DNA of 64,000 nt from Methanoprimaticola sp047501175 (lineage in GTDB: Archaea > Thermoplasmatota > Thermoplasmata > Methanomassiliicoccales > Methanomethylophilaceae), in assembly GCF_047501175.1 (NCBI RefSeq), contig NZ_JBEQWH010000008.1, positions 1-64,000 of the forward strand, given 5' to 3'. The position numbers and the translations under genes are program-made. Shown piece after piece: positions 8,991 to 18,030 of the stretch. The notes beneath the pieces are model-generated. The model was not told where the DNA came from. It searched no databases and worked only from the letters and a program-made list of their open reading frames with translations. Position 1 is the stretch's first letter. Each line of letters starts with the position of its first letter.

Positions 8991-10063
8991 CGACGGCGGA
9001 TCGGACCGATGGTCCGCGCCAAATGCGCGGCGACGCAGGGACCCTCACGGTCGAGGGGATCCTCATGGACAGGCACGGCCCCAGGGAGGGCTGGCTCATC
9101 GCCGAGGACGGTGCCGTCGTCCGTTCCGGGACCGGGCAGGCGCCCTCGGAGCCGGATGTGCGCGGGTACATGCTCGCGGACGTCCTGAACATGCACACCC
9201 ACTGTGCCGACTACGGTCTCCGGATCCCGGAGGGCATGTCCCTGGAGGAGCTGGTGGCACCCCCCGACGGCCTGAAGCACAGGTACCTCGGGGAGGCCCC
9301 CGCATCGGAGCTGGCGGATAGCATGCGCAGGTTCGCATCCGATTCCCGGGGGTACGGGTCTGCTACCTTCGTGGACTTCCGCGAGGGCGGGCTGCAGGGG
9401 TGCCGGCTCCTGAGGCAGGCGGTGCCCGAGGCGGTCATACTTGGAAGACCAACCTCCCCGGAATGCGACCCCCAGGAGATCGAGGACATACTCTCGGTCG
9501 CGGACGGCATAGGGATCTCCGGCATGTCCGACATGGACCCCTCGTATGTGGAGGAGGTCGCAGACATCGTCCGCGAGAGGAGGAAGGTCTTCGCCATACA
9601 CGTGAGCGAGAGGGCGCGCGAGGACATAGACCAGGTCCTCTCGCTGGACCCGGCGTTCATAGTCCACATGTGCGAGGCCACGGACGACGACCTGGCCAAG
9701 TGCGCCGAGGCGGAGGTGCCGCTAGTGGTGTGCCCCACGTCCAACGCGTACTTCGGGAAGGTCTCCCCTATAGCGCGCGCACAGGCTAACGGGGTGGACC
9801 TGGCCATCGGGACGGACAACGGGATGCTGTGCCGGCCGGACATGGTGTCGGAGGCACGCGAGTTCCTCCGTATGGCGGTCGGGCAGGGTGGCGACGGGGA
9901 CGATTCCCTGCGTGCTCTCGCGCGCGTATCTGGAAAGATATTAAATGCGGTCTCATCCAATAGAGGTGCAGTGGTCAAAGGTCCCGTGACAGTGCTTCCG
10001 ACGACGGAAATGAGCGTTTCCCAGGCATTGGACGGCACGGGTCACAGGATCGTGCTAAGCTAA
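8987..10063 (+). CDS. amidohydrolase-family protein (cytosine/SAH-deaminase-like)
   Basis: A 358-residue metal-dependent hydrolase. The metal-binding HTH motif appears as NMHTHCAD at about residue 67. A His-containing AIHVSERA follows near residue 206, IVHMCEA near residue 225 and the terminal Asp in IGTDNG near residue 276, the set expected of the amidohydrolase fold. It most resembles chlorohydrolase/deaminase-like members; the substrate is not predictable. The start was chosen at the ATG overlapping the HAD stop codon; a later ATG at 9065 is possible. It is followed by uspA after 13 bases and is probably in one operon with the HAD gene. Confidence 0.75.
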   Translation: MTTADRTDGPRQMRGDAGTLTVEGILMDRHGPREGWLIAEDGAVVRSGTGQAPSEPDVRGYMLADVLNMHTHCADYGLRIPEGMSLEELVAPPDGLKHRYLGEAPASELADSMRRFASDSRGYGSATFVDFREGGLQGCRLLRQAVPEAVILGRPTSPECDPQEIEDILSVADGIGISGMSDMDPSYVEEVADIVRERRKVFAIHVSERAREDIDQVLSLDPAFIVHMCEATDDDLAKCAEAEVPLVVCPTSNAYFGKVSPIARAQANGVDLAIGTDNGMLCRPDMVSEAREFLRMAVGQGGDGDDSLRALARVSGKILNAVSSNRGAVVKGPVTVLPTTEMSVSQALDGTGHRIVLS

Positions 10064-10076
10064 AGGAGGCTTTGAA

Positions 10077-10517
10077 ATGACATTCAAGAACATATTGGTG
10101 CCGACAGACGGCAGCGAGTACACCAAGTCCGCTGTCAAGAAGGCCATGGAGCTGGCGAAGCTCTCCGGTGGGAAGGTCACCGCGCTCTACGTGCTGGACC
10201 AGACGATCCTGACGAACATGCCGATGGACACAGCGGTCATGAACGTCTACAACACCCTCGAGAAGGAGGGGAAGGTGGCAGTCGACTACGTCCGCGACCT
10301 CGGGGCCGAGGAGGGCGTGGAGGTCGAGCTGTCGATCAAGGAGGGGACCCCCGTCAAGGTGATCCTGGAGGAGTCCCCGAACTACGACATAATCGTCATG
10401 GGTACCCTCGGAAGGACCGGGATGTCCAAGCTCCTCATGGGAAGCGTCGCGGAGAGGGTCGTCAGGGCGTCCATGTGCCCGGTGATGGTCGTCAGAGCCT
10501 CGGAGGCTTCGAACTAA
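10077..10517 (+). CDS. universal stress protein (UspA family)
   Basis: A 146-residue UspA-fold protein. It begins FKNILVPTDGSEYT and ends with the nucleotide-binding signature GTLGRTGMSKLLMGSVAERVV (G-2X-G-9X-G-S). The motif suggests ATP binding. A strong ribosome binding site (AAAGGAGG) precedes the ATG. It lies directly before a four-CBS protein, another adenosine-nucleotide-sensing family, with no intergenic space, suggesting joint response to energy state. Confidence 0.9.
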   Translation: MTFKNILVPTDGSEYTKSAVKKAMELAKLSGGKVTALYVLDQTILTNMPMDTAVMNVYNTLEKEGKVAVDYVRDLGAEEGVEVELSIKEGTPVKVILEESPNYDIIVMGTLGRTGMSKLLMGSVAERVVRASMCPVMVVRASEASN

Positions 10518-11363
10518 ATGAGCAAGACAGTAGCAGATGTGATGACCGCCGCGCCCATAGTCGTGGAGGTCCCTGGATCGCGCAGCGATGCGATCAACAT
10601 AATGGTCAGGAACGGACTCACCGGACTCCCGGTCATCCGTGCGACCGACGGGAAGCTCGTCGGAGTCGTCTCCAGAAGGGACATCTTCAGGAACTTCGAG
10701 GAGGACCAGCTGTCCCTCGTGATGAAGAGGGAGTGCATAACGATCGGTCCGGACGACCCCATCGAGAAGGCCGCCGAGATCTTCAGCACCCTCAGGATAC
10801 ACAGGCTCCCCGTCGTGGAGGATGGGAGGCTCATAGGGATCGTCACGCCCACCGACCTCCTCAGGCTCGTGAGGGACATGAAGACGACCATGCTCGCGGA
10901 GGACGTGATCCGCACGACGTGCGTCACCGCCTGGGAGGGGGAGCCCCTCTCCTACACCATCCCCGCGATGCGTGTCAGCGACGTCCCCGCGGTCCCCGTC
11001 CTGGACTCCGTCGGGAAGTTCGTCGGCATCCTCACCGACCGTGACCTGTTCAGCGACCAGGTGAAGGACTCGGACGCGCTGAAGGAGCTCGGCATCGCCG
11101 ACATAGGGAACATGTCCGGGGCGAGGAACGTCCTTCCCCTGTTCTACTCCGCCACCGACAAGTACCTCAACGACAGCCGCCTCGTCAAGGACGTCATGGT
11201 CAGGAACCCGTACTCGGTGTTCAAGAAGACCAACCTGTCCGAGGTCGCCAAGGCCATGATCTCCAACGATTACGGACAGGTCCCGGTGCACGGCAACAAG
11301 GACGAGCTCCTTGGCATGATTTATGATGTGGATGTCCTTTGCGCGATTACGGGATCCAAATGA
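10518..11363 (+). CDS. four-CBS-domain protein
   Basis: A 281-residue protein made of four CBS domains in two pairs. The first pair begins VADVMTAAPIVV and MKRECITIGPDD; the second begins AEDVIRTTCVTA and VKDVMVRNPYSV. No catalytic or DNA-binding domain is fused. CBS pairs commonly bind adenosine nucleotides or S-adenosylmethionine. It begins immediately after the uspA stop and overlaps the start of glyS by four bases, so the three genes are likely co-translated. Confidence 0.88.
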   Translation: MSKTVADVMTAAPIVVEVPGSRSDAINIMVRNGLTGLPVIRATDGKLVGVVSRRDIFRNFEEDQLSLVMKRECITIGPDDPIEKAAEIFSTLRIHRLPVVEDGRLIGIVTPTDLLRLVRDMKTTMLAEDVIRTTCVTAWEGEPLSYTIPAMRVSDVPAVPVLDSVGKFVGILTDRDLFSDQVKDSDALKELGIADIGNMSGARNVLPLFYSATDKYLNDSRLVKDVMVRNPYSVFKKTNLSEVAKAMISNDYGQVPVHGNKDELLGMIYDVDVLCAITGSK

Positions 11364-13087
11364 GCGATAACAAAGACAACGCGGTCAACGCAATGGACCT
11401 GATGTCCCTCTGCAAGCGCAGGGGGTTCATCTGGCCCTCCTTCGAGATCTACGGAGGGGTCGCAGGGATGTACGACTACGGTCCTCTCGGCTGCACACTC
11501 AGGAACAACATCGTGGACACCTGGCGCGCCATCTACAAGGGACGCGAGGGATTCATCGAGATCGATTCGGAGACCGTCAATCCCAGGGAGGTCTTCAAGG
11601 CCTCCGGTCACGTGGACGAGTTCGCGGACTACATCACGTACTGCACCAAATGCCAGTCCCCGTTCAGGGCGGACCACATGGTCAAGCAGTACTTCGAGAA
11701 CCCCGACATCCTCAGCCCCAAGGAGCTGGAGGATGCGTTCGTCAAGTACGGTGTGAAGTGTCCCGAGTGCGGAGGGGACCTCGGGCCGGTGGACGAGTTC
11801 AACCTGATGTTCAAGACCAACATCGGTCCCGGCTCGTCCCGTGTCGGGTACATGAGGCCGGAGACCGCTCAGGGGATCTTCGTGAACTATCAGAACCTCT
11901 ACCGCTACAACAGGGAGAAGATGCCCATGGGTGTCATCCAGACCGGCAGGGGATACCGCAACGAGATCGCGCCCAGGCAGGGCATGATCCGCATGAGGGA
12001 GTTCAATATGATGGAGGTCGAGCTCTTCGTCGACCCCGATGACAAGGACTGGCCCCGTTTCAAGGACATCGAGAACAAGACCATCGACCTGGTGCCCAAC
12101 ACCGGCATCGGAACCGTGACCACCACCGTCGGGAAGGCCGTGGAGGACGGCATCATCGCCAACCGTGTCCTCGCATACTTCGTGTACACCACGAGGCAGC
12201 TCCTCGTGAGGTTGGGCGTTGACCCGAAGAGGCTCAGGTTCAGGCAGCACGACAAGGACGAGATGGCCCACTACGCCGCGGACTGCTGGGACGCGGAGGC
12301 GCTCCTCTCCTACGGATGGACTGAGATCACCGGTATCGCCGACAGGGGATGCTGGGACCTCTCCAGGCACGCCCAGTTCTCCGGGCAGGACCTCACCCAC
12401 TTCAGGAGGTTCGACGAGCCTAAGGAGATGGAGGTCGAGAAGGTCAAGGCCAAGCACAAGGCCCTCGGCCCCGAGTTCAAGGGAAAGGCCAAGGACATCG
12501 CCGCGGCCATGGAGACCAAGACCCCCGCCGACGTGAAGGACGGGAAGCTCGTCATCAGCGTGGACGGCGAGGAGATCGTCCTCGACGACAGGTTCTTCGA
12601 GGTCGCGACGGTCAGGGAGAAGGTCGCAGGGGACCGTGTGATCCCTCACGTCATCGAGCCCTCCCACGGTCTCGACAGGATATTCTACACCGTTCTGGAG
12701 CATGCGTACTCCCATGACGACGCGGAGGACTACACGGTCCTGAGGCTGAGGCCCGAGGTCGCGCCCATAAAGGTGGGTGTGTTCCCCCTGATGGAGAAGG
12801 ACGGCCTGGACGACCTCGCGCGCTCGATCTACGAGAGCGTCCATTCCCACCGCGTCGAGGCGTACTACGACGGCGCGGGAACCATCGGGAAGAGATACGC
12901 CCGCATGGACGAGGTCGGTACACCCTGGTGCATAACCGTGGACTACGACTCCATGCCCGGAGGACAGTCCGAGGGGACCGTCACCATCCGTGACAGGGAC
13001 AGCAAGGACCAGAGGCGCGTGAAGATTGCCGATGTCCCCGCCATAGTGGACAGGCTGATCGCGGGCGCACCGTTCTCGGAGCTCTGA
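11360..13087 (+). CDS. glyS: glycyl-tRNA synthetase (archaeal/eukaryotic alpha2 type)
   Basis: A 575-residue class II synthetase that charges tRNA-Gly with glycine. Visible landmarks are the N-terminal RRGFIWPSFEIYGG, the motif 2 region GRGYRNEIAPRQGMIRMREF, a Cys-rich insertion (CTKCQ and CPECGGD, a zinc ribbon) and the C-terminal anticodon-binding domain (VAPIKVGVFPL). This is the homodimeric archaeal/eukaryotic form. The start was chosen at ATG 11360, overlapping the preceding stop as ATGA; the frame is open for seven codons upstream. It is followed by a large hairpin. Confidence 0.95.
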   Translation: MSDNKDNAVNAMDLMSLCKRRGFIWPSFEIYGGVAGMYDYGPLGCTLRNNIVDTWRAIYKGREGFIEIDSETVNPREVFKASGHVDEFADYITYCTKCQSPFRADHMVKQYFENPDILSPKELEDAFVKYGVKCPECGGDLGPVDEFNLMFKTNIGPGSSRVGYMRPETAQGIFVNYQNLYRYNREKMPMGVIQTGRGYRNEIAPRQGMIRMREFNMMEVELFVDPDDKDWPRFKDIENKTIDLVPNTGIGTVTTTVGKAVEDGIIANRVLAYFVYTTRQLLVRLGVDPKRLRFRQHDKDEMAHYAADCWDAEALLSYGWTEITGIADRGCWDLSRHAQFSGQDLTHFRRFDEPKEMEVEKVKAKHKALGPEFKGKAKDIAAAMETKTPADVKDGKLVISVDGEEIVLDDRFFEVATVREKVAGDRVIPHVIEPSHGLDRIFYTVLEHAYSHDDAEDYTVLRLRPEVAPIKVGVFPLMEKDGLDDLARSIYESVHSHRVEAYYDGAGTIGKRYARMDEVGTPWCITVDYDSMPGGQSEGTVTIRDRDSKDQRRVKIADVPAIVDRLIAGAPFSEL

Positions 13088-13095
13088 GAGCGCAT

Positions 13096-13136
13096 CTCCC
13101 GACCGCGACCCTGGCGTGTCACGGTCCGGTCGGGAG
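13096..13136 (+). terminator. stem-loop after glyS
   Basis: CTCCCGACCG at 13096-13105 pairs with CGGTCGGGAG at 13127-13136, with further pairing inside the loop. There is no long T-run directly after it, so it may be an RNA-processing or stability element rather than a terminator. Confidence 0.45.
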
Positions 13137-13299
13137 GCAACCAGTATTTAATACCTTTCGACTCTGACAAAACTTCTTACTTTTTCTGACACGGACCTGG
13201 ACCATATCTGGGATATCCGAAGCAAAGGCTACGGATTTCGTATCCAATAGGCAATCTGTTATATCCAATGTACTTGAATATTGAGTTCAGAGGTGTAAA

Positions 13300-14475
13300 A
13301 TGGGAGTAAAGGACCTAGAAGACCTGAAGAAGCTGGCTATGCTGAGATCGCAGATCGATGGCATGTCCGTTCAGAAGATCATGTCTGCAGAATTCCCCAC
13401 GGTCTCTTCCGATGATCGCATCGCGGACGTTCTCGCGTTGATGAAGGAGACCAAGTATCAGGATATTCCTGTTGTGGATGGAGGGGAGTTCCTTGGAATG
13501 GTCAGTTATGCATCCATCCTCAGGAAGAAGAGCGTGACCCTGGACGCCAAGGTCAAGGGTCTGATCAAGGGGATGCCTGCAGTCTCCCCCACGATGGAGA
13601 TCACCAAGATCGCAGAGCTCATGGTCTCCACGAACAGCAGGCAGCTTCCCATAGTGACCGGCAAGAAGGTCACGGGGATAATCCAGAGGAACAGGCTGAT
13701 CGAGGTCGCGAGGGACATCAAGGCCCTCAAGGAGATCAAGGTCTGGGAGATAATGAGCAATCCCGTGGAGTCCGTCAAGGCCAACGACCTGATGGATGAG
13801 GCGCTGGAGCTCATGATCCGCGAGGACTACAGGACCATACCGGTCGTCAACGACATGAACGGTGTCGTCGGAATCGTCGGGATGAGGGAGATCATCGACA
13901 ACAACTGGAAGAAGGACAACAAGACCATCGGAGACCTGGAGAAGAGCTCCAGGTCCCAGATAACCGTCGAGTCCATCGCCCTGACGTCCGTCAAGACCAT
14001 CGGGTGGGACGAGGACATCGCGGCCGCGGTCGACATGATGGTCGACAACAACATCTCCACGATACCCGTTCTCGAAGGCAAGGAGCTCGTCGGGGTCATC
14101 ACCGAGTACGACATCATCGAACTTCTCTCCGCATGCAGGGAGAGGGACATGATGTTCGTCCAGATCAGCGGTCTGGATGACAACGAGAAGGATGCGACCG
14201 ATGCGATCTATGCGGACATAGAGGAGATGGTGAAGAAGGTCTCGAAGATCTACAAGCCCGAGTCCCTGACCATGCACGTGTCCAGGTACAACGATGCCGG
14301 TGGCAACTTCAAGTACAGCATCAGTGCCAGGCTGTTCATCAACGGTACGGCTGTCATGGCGAAGGAGGTCGGTTGGGACCTCATCAAGACGGCAGCAGAC
14401 CTCATCGAGAAGCTGGAGGACGCCGTCGTCAACATGAAGGACTCCAAGGTCACCTTCAGGAAGAGGAAGAAGTAA
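13300..14475 (+). CDS. four-CBS protein with C-terminal HPF-like domain
   Basis: A 391-residue protein. Four CBS domains span about residues 20-270 (VQKIMSAEFPTV, LIKGMPAVSPTM, VWEIMSNPVESV and VESIALTSVKTI mark their starts). A C-terminal domain of about 110 residues starts near FVQISGLDD and ends in ADLIEKLEDAV with a basic tail (FRKRKK). The pattern of that domain resembles the hibernation-promoting-factor/ribosome-associated fold; this is my inference. If right, it links nucleotide sensing to ribosome silencing. A TATA-like element lies near 13258 and an AGAGGTG ribosome binding site precedes the ATG. The gene is transcribed alone. Confidence 0.82.
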   Translation: MGVKDLEDLKKLAMLRSQIDGMSVQKIMSAEFPTVSSDDRIADVLALMKETKYQDIPVVDGGEFLGMVSYASILRKKSVTLDAKVKGLIKGMPAVSPTMEITKIAELMVSTNSRQLPIVTGKKVTGIIQRNRLIEVARDIKALKEIKVWEIMSNPVESVKANDLMDEALELMIREDYRTIPVVNDMNGVVGIVGMREIIDNNWKKDNKTIGDLEKSSRSQITVESIALTSVKTIGWDEDIAAAVDMMVDNNISTIPVLEGKELVGVITEYDIIELLSACRERDMMFVQISGLDDNEKDATDAIYADIEEMVKKVSKIYKPESLTMHVSRYNDAGGNFKYSISARLFINGTAVMAKEVGWDLIKTAADLIEKLEDAVVNMKDSKVTFRKRKK

Positions 14476-14477
14476 GC

Positions 14478-14521
14478 CCATCATCCGTCGGGATGATGGT
14501 AATCGCCCCCATCACGGGGGC
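14478..14521 (+). terminator. double hairpin between convergent genes
   Basis: Two perfect hairpins in series: CCATCATCC/GGATGATGG (14478-14499) and GCCCCC/GGGGGC (14505-14521). They sit between the CBS-HPF gene and the reverse-strand zinc-ribbon gene and could end both transcripts. Confidence 0.55.
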
Positions 14522-14544
14522 TTAAACTGTTTATCCGGAATTTC

Positions 14545-15744
14545 TCATTCCTTGATCTTCTTGCCGCACTTGGGGCACCAGTCCGCGTTGGCGGGGATCT
14601 GCTCGTTGCAGTGGGGGCACGTCACGGTATCCACCGTGGCGTCCACGGATCCGTCGGGATGTGCGACCTCCACGACGACCTCCTCGTCGAAGGACGATCC
14701 GCACTTGGGGCAGACCTTCGCATCGGACGGAACCTCGGCGCCGCATTCGGAGCAGGTGAAGAAGTCCTTCTTCTGTGCGCGCATCTCGTCTGGGACGTCG
14801 ATGTACTCTCCGCATTTCCTGCAGACGACCTCTCCCGGCAGAACCGTCGCACCGCACTTCTTGCAGAGTCCGTATCCCTTGGGGTACAGCCTCCCCTCGG
14901 CCTCCATCTTGTCGCGGGTCTTCTCGGCGCTGCGCCTCATGAAGAACGAGAACAGGAGGATGATCATGAACAGGGCCACGATCTCGGCCGTGATGATGGC
15001 AGCTCCCTTGAAGAAGACGCTGCGGGCATCGGAGTTGGAGATTCCCGAGTCGTAGTAGCCGCTGGCGATGGAATCTCCTGATCTGACTATGTAGTAGGGG
15101 TCCTCTCCTTCTTCCGATTCGTTCCATTCAATTGCTACCATTATGCTGACGATGAACCCGTCCTTCATGTCTGGGAGGGTAGTTGTGCACTTGTACACGC
15201 TACCGACTTTTTCCATATCCGCCAATGTGATGGTCTCCCTGTTGGAAGTACTCGGTGCCTGTGGTATTCCGAAACCTATCTCCGATATGTTTCCATAGAC
15301 CACTTTGACGTGCCAATCATCTTTCGCTTCCACTATGGCGGGGTCAGCGGTGAGGGATATGGAGTATGTCTCCGCAGTCTCATCATAAGATATGCTCATG
15401 TCAGTGATGCTCTTGTCATTTGATTCCTGACTAAGCGCATCATTGTCAGGGGGACTCATTATGAAGGTTCCGCTGACAATCGACAGTATGGCAAAGACCA
15501 CGCACATGATGGTCTTGACCTTCACAGACCCGACACGAACCAGATGAGGAATCATGTACAGTACTACGGCTATGAGTAGAATGCCGAAGCAACCGAACAT
15601 GAGAAGCCCACTTACCTCCAGGATAAGGGCTATCATTATCGCGACAACGATCGCGACTATCTGCTTGGTGGATAGGGCCTTGAAATCATCGACTATGCCG
15701 CCGATGATGGACCGTTTTCCACTGACGTTCTCTGTCATCGTCAT
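14545..15744 (-). CDS. membrane protein with C-terminal zinc ribbons
   Basis: A 399-residue protein. Three N-terminal hydrophobic segments (about residues 28-95) are followed by an extracytoplasmic-looking Ser/Asp-rich region (about 100-235). A fourth membrane segment (about 243-266) precedes a cytoplasmic tail with three zinc-ribbon units: CKKCG...CRKCG, CSECG...CPKCG and CPHCN...CPKCG. Proteins of this form are frequent in Methanomassiliicoccales genomes; no function is established. It is transcribed alone, divergently from the next gene. Confidence 0.72.
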   Translation of the reverse strand: MTMTENVSGKRSIIGGIVDDFKALSTKQIVAIVVAIMIALILEVSGLLMFGCFGILLIAVVLYMIPHLVRVGSVKVKTIMCVVFAILSIVSGTFIMSPPDNDALSQESNDKSITDMSISYDETAETYSISLTADPAIVEAKDDWHVKVVYGNISEIGFGIPQAPSTSNRETITLADMEKVGSVYKCTTTLPDMKDGFIVSIMVAIEWNESEEGEDPYYIVRSGDSIASGYYDSGISNSDARSVFFKGAAIITAEIVALFMIILLFSFFMRRSAEKTRDKMEAEGRLYPKGYGLCKKCGATVLPGEVVCRKCGEYIDVPDEMRAQKKDFFTCSECGAEVPSDAKVCPKCGSSFDEEVVVEVAHPDGSVDATVDTVTCPHCNEQIPANADWCPKCGKKIKE

Positions 15745-15815
15745 CGCATCGCGACGGCATTAAAAGCCTTTCGTAGAAGTCAATCGTATCGGATGTATCA
15801 TCTTCTCTAATATCC

Positions 15816-15828
15816 CTTATAAATAGGG
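15816..15828 (+). promoter_or_regulatory. TATA box
   Basis: CTTATAAATAGGG is a near-ideal archaeal TATA element, about 25-30 bases upstream of the zinc-ribbon gene's start. Confidence 0.6.
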
Positions 15829-15849
15829 GTTTCAGATATGGTAGCTCAT

Positions 15850-16791
15850 ATGAGCTTCGTTGTTCTGACCTGTCCCAAGTGTGGAAACAGGATTCTCATG
15901 GATGAGAAGGATGGAAAGGGATTCTGCATGTATTGCGGGGATCCCATCGCCGCAGAGGATACGGACGCGGAGTTCCTGGATTCGCAGTCGGAGTCCCTCA
16001 TCGAGATCATAATCGGCGGCGGGGAGTCCGCCGGATCCGAGAGCAGGCCGTGGTTCGGCCTCATGGCCGATTCCGTGGACCACCTGATGACAGGCGATGC
16101 GGAGGAGGCCGGAAGGTCGTTCGCAGAGGCGATCGAGGGTCAGGACCCCGAGGTCCAGATGTCCATGAAGGACGCGATGGCGGAGGCCGTCGCCCAATGG
16201 ATCCTGAGGACCGTGTACGACGGGGGCTCCTACCACGGGGGCCTGATGTCCGTGGCACCACTGCTGGAGGTCGACGGCATAGCCGACACCGTCCCGTCAG
16301 TGCTGATCGAGACCATAATGGAGGCGCTCTGCAACTCGAAGAGCATGGTCCAGAGTGCGGACGATGCGTATAACATGGTCGAATCCGCATACATACTGAT
16401 GACCGAGTACTTCCTCGCGGAGCCTGCGATCACGAACCAGGCCATCGTCATAGACGAGTTCATTCGCGAGGCGGGGGAGTTCATGGAGGTCGTCGCGGGC
16501 ACCTCCAAGGGAGACATCCCAGGTGTCAGGAGCTCTATAGAGTGCATGCGCAGGGCGACCGAATCCATCCAGGCCGCCATGGCGGAGGCCATATCCTCGA
16601 CGGATCAGGAGAGGATCGACGGTCTCGAGCTCTATTGGGGGGACAAGGGGATCGACAGGATCGGGAAGGATGCGTCAGACATCCTGATGCGCGTCTATGA
16701 CGATTCGTTCGAGGATACGGATCCGTTCTGGACCGCGATGGACGATGATGCGAAAGGGTACGTGCACTCATATTTCCACCCGGGGATCTGA
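15850..16791 (+). CDS. N-terminal zinc-ribbon protein, uncharacterised
   Basis: A 313-residue protein. It starts with a zinc ribbon (CPKCGN...CMYCGD, residues 8-30) followed by an acidic, probably all-helical body of about 270 residues without recognisable motifs. An ATG at 15838 is also in frame. I prefer 15850 because the strong TATA box CTTATAAATAGGG (about 15816-15828) would put transcription start at about 15848, giving a leaderless message. I do not recognise the family. Confidence 0.7.
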   Translation: MSFVVLTCPKCGNRILMDEKDGKGFCMYCGDPIAAEDTDAEFLDSQSESLIEIIIGGGESAGSESRPWFGLMADSVDHLMTGDAEEAGRSFAEAIEGQDPEVQMSMKDAMAEAVAQWILRTVYDGGSYHGGLMSVAPLLEVDGIADTVPSVLIETIMEALCNSKSMVQSADDAYNMVESAYILMTEYFLAEPAITNQAIVIDEFIREAGEFMEVVAGTSKGDIPGVRSSIECMRRATESIQAAMAEAISSTDQERIDGLELYWGDKGIDRIGKDASDILMRVYDDSFEDTDPFWTAMDDDAKGYVHSYFHPGI

Positions 16792-16829
16792 GCAAACGGC
16801 AAATACAACACCAGGGATGGCTGAGTAGA

Positions 16830-17930
16830 ATGGCGACAATCGAGGAGCAGATCAAGGAATTGGAGGAGCAGATCTCCAAGACCAAATACAACAAGGCCAC
16901 GGAGGCCCACATCGGGAAGCTGAAGGCGAAGATCGCGAGGCTGTCCGAGGAAGAGGAGAAGCGTCGCTCTTCGAAGGGACCGACCAAAGGGTTCTATGTC
17001 AAGAAGGCGGGGAATGCCACAGTCGCCCTGGTAGGTTTCCCGTCGGTAGGAAAGTCCACCCTGCTCAACCAGCTGACTGGAGCGAAGTCGGAGGTCGGTG
17101 CATATCACTTCACCACCCTCGATGTCGTTCCCGGTATCATGCTCTACAACCACGCCAAGATCCAGATCCTGGACATGCCCGGGCTGATCAAGGACGCGTC
17201 CCGCGGAAAGGGACGCGGAAGGGAGGTCATCGCGGCCGCACGTTCGGCTGATGTCATCCTGCTGGTATGTGACGTGTTCAACCCTAGGATGGATGTCCTG
17301 TTCAGGGAGCTGTACAATGCGGGCATACGTCTGAACCAGAGCAAGCCCGATGTCGTCATCACCCATTCCGATCACGGAGGCATCCTGGTCAAGCCCACCC
17401 TGAAGCTCACGAAGATCGATGTGGAGACCATCAAGGACATGACTGCCGCATACGGGCACATCAATGCCACGGTGGTCGTCCGTGAGGACATCAACGTGGA
17501 GCAGATGCTCGACGTCCTTGCCGGTAACCGCGTCTACATAAAGGCGATCATGGCCATCAACAAGGTCGATTTGGCGAAGCCCGGGGAGCTCGAGGCCGCC
17601 ATGGACATGCACAGGGACTACCGCTGCATCCCCATCTCCGCGGCCACAGGATATGGGATCAAGGACCTTCAGCAGGGCCTGTACGACACCATAGACATGA
17701 TCCGCGTGTATCTGAAGCCTCAGGGACAGGAGGCGGACCTGGACATCCCGCTGATCGTCAAGAGGGGCAACACCGTCGGTGACGTCTGCGAGCTCATCCA
17801 CCGCGATTTCAAGAACAATTTCCGTTATGCCATGATCTGGGGGAAGAGTGCGAAGTTCCCCGGACAGACCGTGGGGATGGAACATGTGGTTGCGGACGAG
17901 GACATCATCTGCATCATCGTTAAACGTTGA
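16830..17930 (+). CDS. DRG-family GTP-binding protein
   Basis: A 366-residue translation-associated GTPase of the DRG/OBG class. A basic coiled-coil N-terminus is followed by the G domain: G1 GFPSVGKSTL (residues 70-79), G2/G3 region with FTTLDVVPG and DMPG, and G4 NKVD near residue 246. The C-terminal TGS domain ends the protein (VKRGNTVGDVCELIHRDF...). In archaea and eukaryotes DRG proteins bind ribosomes. The promoter element CAAATAC near 16800 suggests a leaderless start. Confidence 0.93.
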   Translation: MATIEEQIKELEEQISKTKYNKATEAHIGKLKAKIARLSEEEEKRRSSKGPTKGFYVKKAGNATVALVGFPSVGKSTLLNQLTGAKSEVGAYHFTTLDVVPGIMLYNHAKIQILDMPGLIKDASRGKGRGREVIAAARSADVILLVCDVFNPRMDVLFRELYNAGIRLNQSKPDVVITHSDHGGILVKPTLKLTKIDVETIKDMTAAYGHINATVVVREDINVEQMLDVLAGNRVYIKAIMAINKVDLAKPGELEAAMDMHRDYRCIPISAATGYGIKDLQQGLYDTIDMIRVYLKPQGQEADLDIPLIVKRGNTVGDVCELIHRDFKNNFRYAMIWGKSAKFPGQTVGMEHVVADEDIICIIVKR

Positions 17931-17951
17931 GAGGGCCTCGTTTCCCTTTTC

Positions 17952-17983
17952 TGTGGGGTTCACCCCACAAGCTACCCCACAAG
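17952..17983. promoter_or_regulatory. palindrome plus direct repeat upstream of the Fic gene
   Basis: TGTGGGGTTCACCCCACA (17952-17969) is a near-perfect inverted repeat. Its right half, ACCCCACAAG, is repeated 12 bases further on (17974-17983). The block sits just upstream of the likely promoter AATTATAG (about 17996) of the Fic gene. It could be an operator, or a terminator for the GTPase gene, although no T-run follows. Confidence 0.45.
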
Positions 17984-18030
17984 TTACTAAATGACAATTA
18001 TAGAAATACCCGGGCAGATATGCGGGGTAT

